Below are positions 59,331 through 64,000 of a DNA stretch of 64,000 nucleotides, piece after piece. Under the pieces are notes generated by a model. The model ran no database searches and was not told the DNA's origin. It worked only from the letters and a program-made list of their open reading frames with translations. Source of the stretch: Sipunculus nudus (taxonomy: Eukaryota; Annelida; Sipuncula; Golfingiida; Sipunculidae); NCBI GenBank assembly GCA_026874595.1, contig CM049313.1, positions 50,149,659 to 50,213,658 on the forward strand. The letters are read 5' to 3'. The first letter of the stretch is position 1; each line of letters opens with the position of its first letter. The translations under genes and the position numbers were made by a program.

Positions 59331-61364
59331 CAGGAAATATATTTACTCACATGAGAATTGCTGAACCTAGAGACCTTTTTTCAGGAATATAACTTTATTT
59401 AATCAAAATTCAATTGTTTACCCAAAATTAGATCTGAATTTTGCAAATTTTTCAAGTTATTAGCATAAATAGAAAACAATACCTTAAATTTTGTCCAACT
59501 TTGGCACTGTTGATTTAATTTTCCCAGCATATATGCATAAGGATTTAATCTTTTAAAATCTGAACTTTCAAAAGAAATTAATTGGAATAAATAGCTTTTA
59601 TTCATGTTTTCACACACCATGTCAAGTGTTCTTTACATCTAGCCCACCTGGTAGTACAACCTTCACTTGCATTATGTAACCCACCCCAGGCAGCTTACCT
59701 TGGCCCAGCTTGGCCACTACTAGCAGGCTTCCCCTCGCCCTGCACTCATCCCCTCCCAGCTGGTGCATAAACTAGATGAATGTTAAAATTTTTCTGTATT
59801 TTATTTTATTCTTGGACATGCTACATTTTAGATTTTGTATTGAACCACCAGGGTTACAATGATAAAAGTGTACATTTAATTGTGTCCACAAAGTGGTGTA
59901 TTGCTGTGAAAGTCTAGATGTTCATGAGACAAGTAATTCCTTACTTCAGAAGAGTAAAAACTTCACCAGGTGTGAAATTGACTATTAATTCCAGTAATTA
60001 ATTAAAACTGGGATAGTAATTAGCACAATGATATTGTTTGTCCCTCATTCAACCAACAGTGTGTATACTTTATTTGAAAAGATGTTTTATTTTGTCAAAT
60101 TTACTTTTATTTTATTTTGGTGAATAAAATTAAGCATGTCCTGAAAACTCCAATATGCAAAACTTTTTAATAGTGATTCAAGGAATATTCTTGTAGATGC
60201 CATGTTGTGGCATTATTTTTCTTTTAAAATCAGTTAAAACATTTATGATTTAAAAATAATAAAATATATGTGTATGCATAATATGACCCAATGTTTTTTA
60301 CTCTGTATATATAATGATTGCAACTTTTGCAACAATTCTAATATTTTAACTTATATTTTCAGGTTTTTTAATTAAAAATTTATAAACCTGTAAATAAAAA
60401 AATGATACAGATAAAAACTTCTTAATGGAAAAAGTGGATCTGCTTAAAAAATAGGATATATATAAACTTAAATGCATTATTCTCTTGAAAGTGAAATAAA
60501 GGTATTAGTCCATTCTGTCCACTTGCCTGTCCATCTGTAAATTTTCGTATGCAACACAGTATCTCAAAACTTTTACTGTTTTTCTTCATGACAGTCTTGT
60601 CAGAGTATTAGTTTGCAATCATATATTTAGAACTTTACTATAACCAAGTAGGAGGGCCCCTTTCCTCTTAGCTTTTCATATTCTTATATAAATGAAAAAC
60701 ATTACAATAGAATATTTCTATATCCACCTTCGTGCTGCCCTCACTTTTCCCTTCTCCGAACCCCATCCCAAAGTCAGCCTCAGTAAGCAAGAACAAGATG
60801 AATCAGATATATTCATACTTTAATATTTTGTATAACTATTCGTCCATAGGTACCTATGTACATGCCAGAAATTATGTCAATATTGTGTAATATGTAGACA
60901 TAGTGGGCATCACAATAATGTACCTTGTCAAGACTAAAGAGATATTGTGTCATACAGTCACATATTCATAAATCACTTCATCAGCATAGTTAATCATAAC
61001 ATCATATCTGTCAAATTGAACGCTTGCAGACTACCATACACTTTAGATCCTTCAACAAATAGCCTTATCATCTACTACTGCTTATTACTGCTGTCACTGC
61101 ATTCATATTTGCTCAAATATATCACAATTTTCAACCCCTCCTAAATAATTAAAAAATAAACCACTTTATTTGACTCTATTTATCCATCAGTCAGGTAATT
61201 TCATTTATCATTTACTCACATATTACATTACATTCATTTATAATAGCCCAACATGTACATGATATTCATAAGCTTTATCGACTCGATATAGTATCACAGT
61301 GGAGAAACATTTATAGTCCAATCACGATCAGCTGAGCGCCGTGACCCATGGGTCCCTTGTTTTT

Positions 61365-62990
61365 ATTCACTCATTAAAAGCAGAATCATGCATAAGCAAT
61401 TTAATTATATATATAACTATAATATTGATGAAACTGCATTCAATCTGGGGCTCTTAACCGACCACAAGTTAACCAGTGCGTCTCTGTGACTTCCGAGTTA
61501 TACACATTTCGATCACATCCCAGCTTCTTATGTGCATATGACTACCGAGATGGCATCCGAGCACAAAATCGTCTATAACTTTCAGATTAAAGAATAGATA
61601 TCTATGATTCTGCACAGAATATAGATCTTATTCATTCAGAAAAAACAAAACTGTATTGAAACGTTAGAATTTTGTTTAAACTGCTTTATTTATTTGATTT
61701 CCGGCTTCCGGCTTCCGTCATCCAAGTTTTATATACACGACTCCGCCATGACACATTCACATTGGAACCAGAAGAACCGCTTCACATGAATCGGTGCCCC
61801 AGTGATAAAAGGAGATAATAAATAAAATTATTTTTGTGTAAACATTTTTTCTTCGATATTAAGCACATATAATACGGCTATATGTGATGCCAAATAATAC
61901 CAGACAGCAAATATTTTGATCCGATCCTTGGAATGGGCGTTCTGTTTTGATTCGCATCATGACTCCAGGCCCGTCAGTTTATTTCCGAAGGCTTAGTGTC
62001 ATGATGTCATTGCTAGTGAAAGTCCGGCATTGGCTTTCGAAACCATACCTGCCAGTACATAAAGATAAGTATTCAGACACGTTAACAATCGACAAACGGG
62101 ACTGGCTACAAAGGGAATATACCTATAATTAATGCCATTTGAAACCCTTAAATAGTTTATTTATGAAACAGCAACAAGATTTTTGTGTAAGCGCAAATGT
62201 TTATGACAGTATGTTGTTCCTTGCATTGTTTAGCATATTAAATGTATACCTTCTGTTTAATGCTAGATCCAGCTCGGACAGAATTAACCATTTAAACTTT
62301 TAAAACAATTTTGAATATGAAATTGACAATTATATCATTTGATTGAAGATAATTATTCGTTTAGCATATATACTGCTCAGGCTTGCCAAAGAGTCAGATT
62401 TAATGTCAGAAGTAATAAATGTGCGGCTGGGTTTTGCTTTTGTACATTTCTTGCCAGTACTACTGCCTGTGTCAAATGAAGGGTTGAAACCTGAGTTTGT
62501 TAGACTATTAAAAAATATAGCCGATTTTAGATTATTCAGATCTTAAACCCAGGAGCTTCACGGGGCACTGCTAACTGATCTCCTGTCATAGCATAGCCCA
62601 AGGAACCGATTCGCCGCCCATGAATTACTAGTTACAAGGTATTCAAACCGAGTAAGATTGCCAGAATTTAAATGTGGACAGGTTATTATGCACTTGATTA
62701 TATTTAAACAAATTGTCATCGCCATGAACACACCTTAGGATTCAATTCCATTGCCAAATCTATAAGGTTTGCTAAACATACTTTTTTCTATTTGCAAATT
62801 AACGTACTCTGCAAGATGGAAGTAAAATGCTTTTTCAAACCATACCAATCTAGGAAACCGTTGATTAAAGCCAAATAAGATTGTTTCCTTTCCTTAATAG
62901 GAGCCAACGCAACAAGATAAGATGGCAAAGCTGCGGACATGGAAGCGGGTAAAGACACTAGTAAGCAACTCGTCTTAAATTACAACAAGG
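61365..62990. other. Unannotated stretch
   Basis: A 'cttccgg' triplication occurs near 61700. Short open frames 61947-62132 and 62343-62546 have no recognisable features. Confidence 0.5.
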
Positions 62991-63053
62991 TCTGTGTTTC
63001 GTCCTTTACCAGAAAGACCAAATATTATTTAATTTTGTAGACACTTGAATTGA

Positions 63054-63545
63054 TGTAGACACCTTATTCTCTAAAATAGGACAAGAACTAAGCGAGATAT
63101 GAGCACTAATTTGCATATTAAATATATATTGAATGGTAGCTCGAAACGGTTCATCATACTCCTCTACCACGGACAGATTGGAGTAGACACCTTAATCTCT
63201 ATGACAGGAGAAGAACTAAGAGAGATGTGAACAAAGTAAGAAATTCCAATAATGGCGGCAGCTAATTTTCTTATTAAATATTCATTGAATGACAGCTAAA
63301 AATGATTCATCATACTCCTCTACGCTAAAAACCTGGGTGTAGACACCTTAATATCTAAGATAGGACAAGAACTAAATGAGGTGTGAGCAAAATAAGAAGT
63401 TCCAATATTGGCGACAGCTTATTTGCATATTTAACATTCATTAAACTGTAGTTTGAAACGCTTCATCATACTCGTGTACCATGAAAACATTGGGGGTAGA
63501 CACTTAAATCTCTATGATAGGACAAGCTGCAAGAGAAAAAATGAG
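63054..63545. repeat. Tandem repeat, ~156-bp unit x about 3.5
   Basis: 'gtagacacctta' marks unit starts at about 63055, 63183, 63340 and 63496. Shared blocks include 'aggacaagaact', 'aagttccaat' and 'ttcatcatactcctctac'. The first unit is shorter by ~27 bp. Confidence 0.9.
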
Positions 63546-63741
63546 TAAAATAAAAAGTTCCAATAATGACGAAAGCATATTAAAGGGTTTAACGCAAAAT
63601 GCCCAAAGGTGTCAGGGCGATAACATCTCTAATATTAATAGGTAGGTTCCAAAGGTCATGGAACTGCAAAACCGTTTGATGCGGACACCAATGCACTTAG
63701 TCCTGTTTGACTGTCGGACTAAAGGATGAGCACCTTTTGTT

Positions 63742-63860
63742 TCGGATCGTTGACTATAAAGGTGACGGAACCTGGAGAAAACGAGCGTCCCTTGACGGGC
63801 CACTAGTATCCTCTCTCAACTTCTGGGATCGAACCCTTGTCTACAGGGTAGAGTTCCGAG
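63742..63860. repeat. Possible SINE-family fragment, second copy
   Basis: 'gaacctggagaaaac', 'ccttgacgggc' and 'gggatcgaaccc' occur in the same order as at 9800-9890. The last is a good complement of a polymerase III B box. The open frame over this region is probably incidental. Confidence 0.5.
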
Positions 63861-64000
63861 AGTTTACCCTTCGCGTGCGTTATAACGATCCACGTGATAC
63901 AAGACAATTTAGCAATATCAGCGACGTTTTACTGTTATTCAATAACACTTCGAGGATTATAAACTATTTAAATATAAAGAAAACACGGTAATAGTTATTA

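Larger units (their letters stand above)
58204..61363 (+). mobile_element. Helentron-like non-autonomous element (copy 2)
   Basis: It begins AGCTCAGCTGACTATAAG after TTTTT, carries a (GTCC)n tract (about 58247-58325) near the 5' end, and ends with ATCAGCTGAGCG (61327-61338), then GTGACCCATGGGTC (61341-61354) and CTTGTTTTT. The ends and their asymmetric layout match copy 1 (29098-34112), but the interior differs: no AGGTCA array, instead a diverged ~685-bp duplication. No coding is seen. Confidence 0.75.

Noticed and set aside
1-64000. CRISPR arrays, bacterial operons, ribosome binding sites
   Set aside because: The window is eukaryotic; tandem repeats here lack uniform spacer structure and no prokaryotic gene organisation is present.

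Overview
This is a gene-poor, AT-rich animal genomic window dense in transposable elements. The introns, the many (AT)n tracts, the DIRS, PIF/Harbinger, Ty3/Gypsy and Helentron-like repeats, and the (GTCC)n-bearing non-autonomous elements suggest a lophotrochozoan, most likely a bivalve mollusc. The species is not identified. All host genes seen are exon fragments found by reading splice signals; none is complete inside the window.

Layout. 1-5.9 kb is intergenic or intronic, with a 171-bp tandem duplication, a ~31-bp minisatellite and G/C tracts. At 5990-6101 (minus) lies the first coding exon of a Ras-like small GTPase with its P-loop. 6.1-15 kb holds microsatellites, a possible SINE and a possible solo LTR (12.5-13.7 kb). 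At 15.0-18.5 kb (minus) there are exons of two tandem lipocalin-like paralogues, each with a 24-nt microexon in the same phase. At 20.5-23.6 kb is a minus-strand Ty3/Gypsy remnant: LTR, integrase, protease and gag, with reverse transcriptase/RNase H deleted. 23.6-28.4 kb is mostly featureless.

29.0-39.9 kb is one PIF/Harbinger transposon (element A). It has matching terminal inverted repeats, a CAG/CAG target duplication, a broken transposase gene on plus and a convergent, fully open four-exon Myb/SANT-like accessory gene on minus. Its left terminal repeat is split by a 5-kb Helentron-like element (29.1-34.1 kb) carrying tandem arrays of perfect AGGTCA direct repeats. A deleted, inverted second copy (element B, 42.0-43.3 kb) preserves the uninterrupted terminal repeat and so shows the empty insertion site. 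43.5-47.0 kb (minus) has candidate exons of a secreted protein.

49.1-49.7 kb has a pogo/mariner-type MITE and a LINE endonuclease fragment. 51.0-55.85 kb is a DIRS-type tyrosine-recombinase retrotransposon with three long, intact, overlapping reading frames and inverted terminal repeats. It abuts a 250-bp palindrome built from diverged copies of the same termini. 58.2-61.36 kb is a second Helentron-like element; 63.05-63.55 kb is a ~156-bp tandem repeat. The best candidates for follow-up are the DIRS/palindrome junction, the nested Harbinger/Helentron with its empty site, the nuclear-receptor half-site arrays, and the lipocalin microexons.
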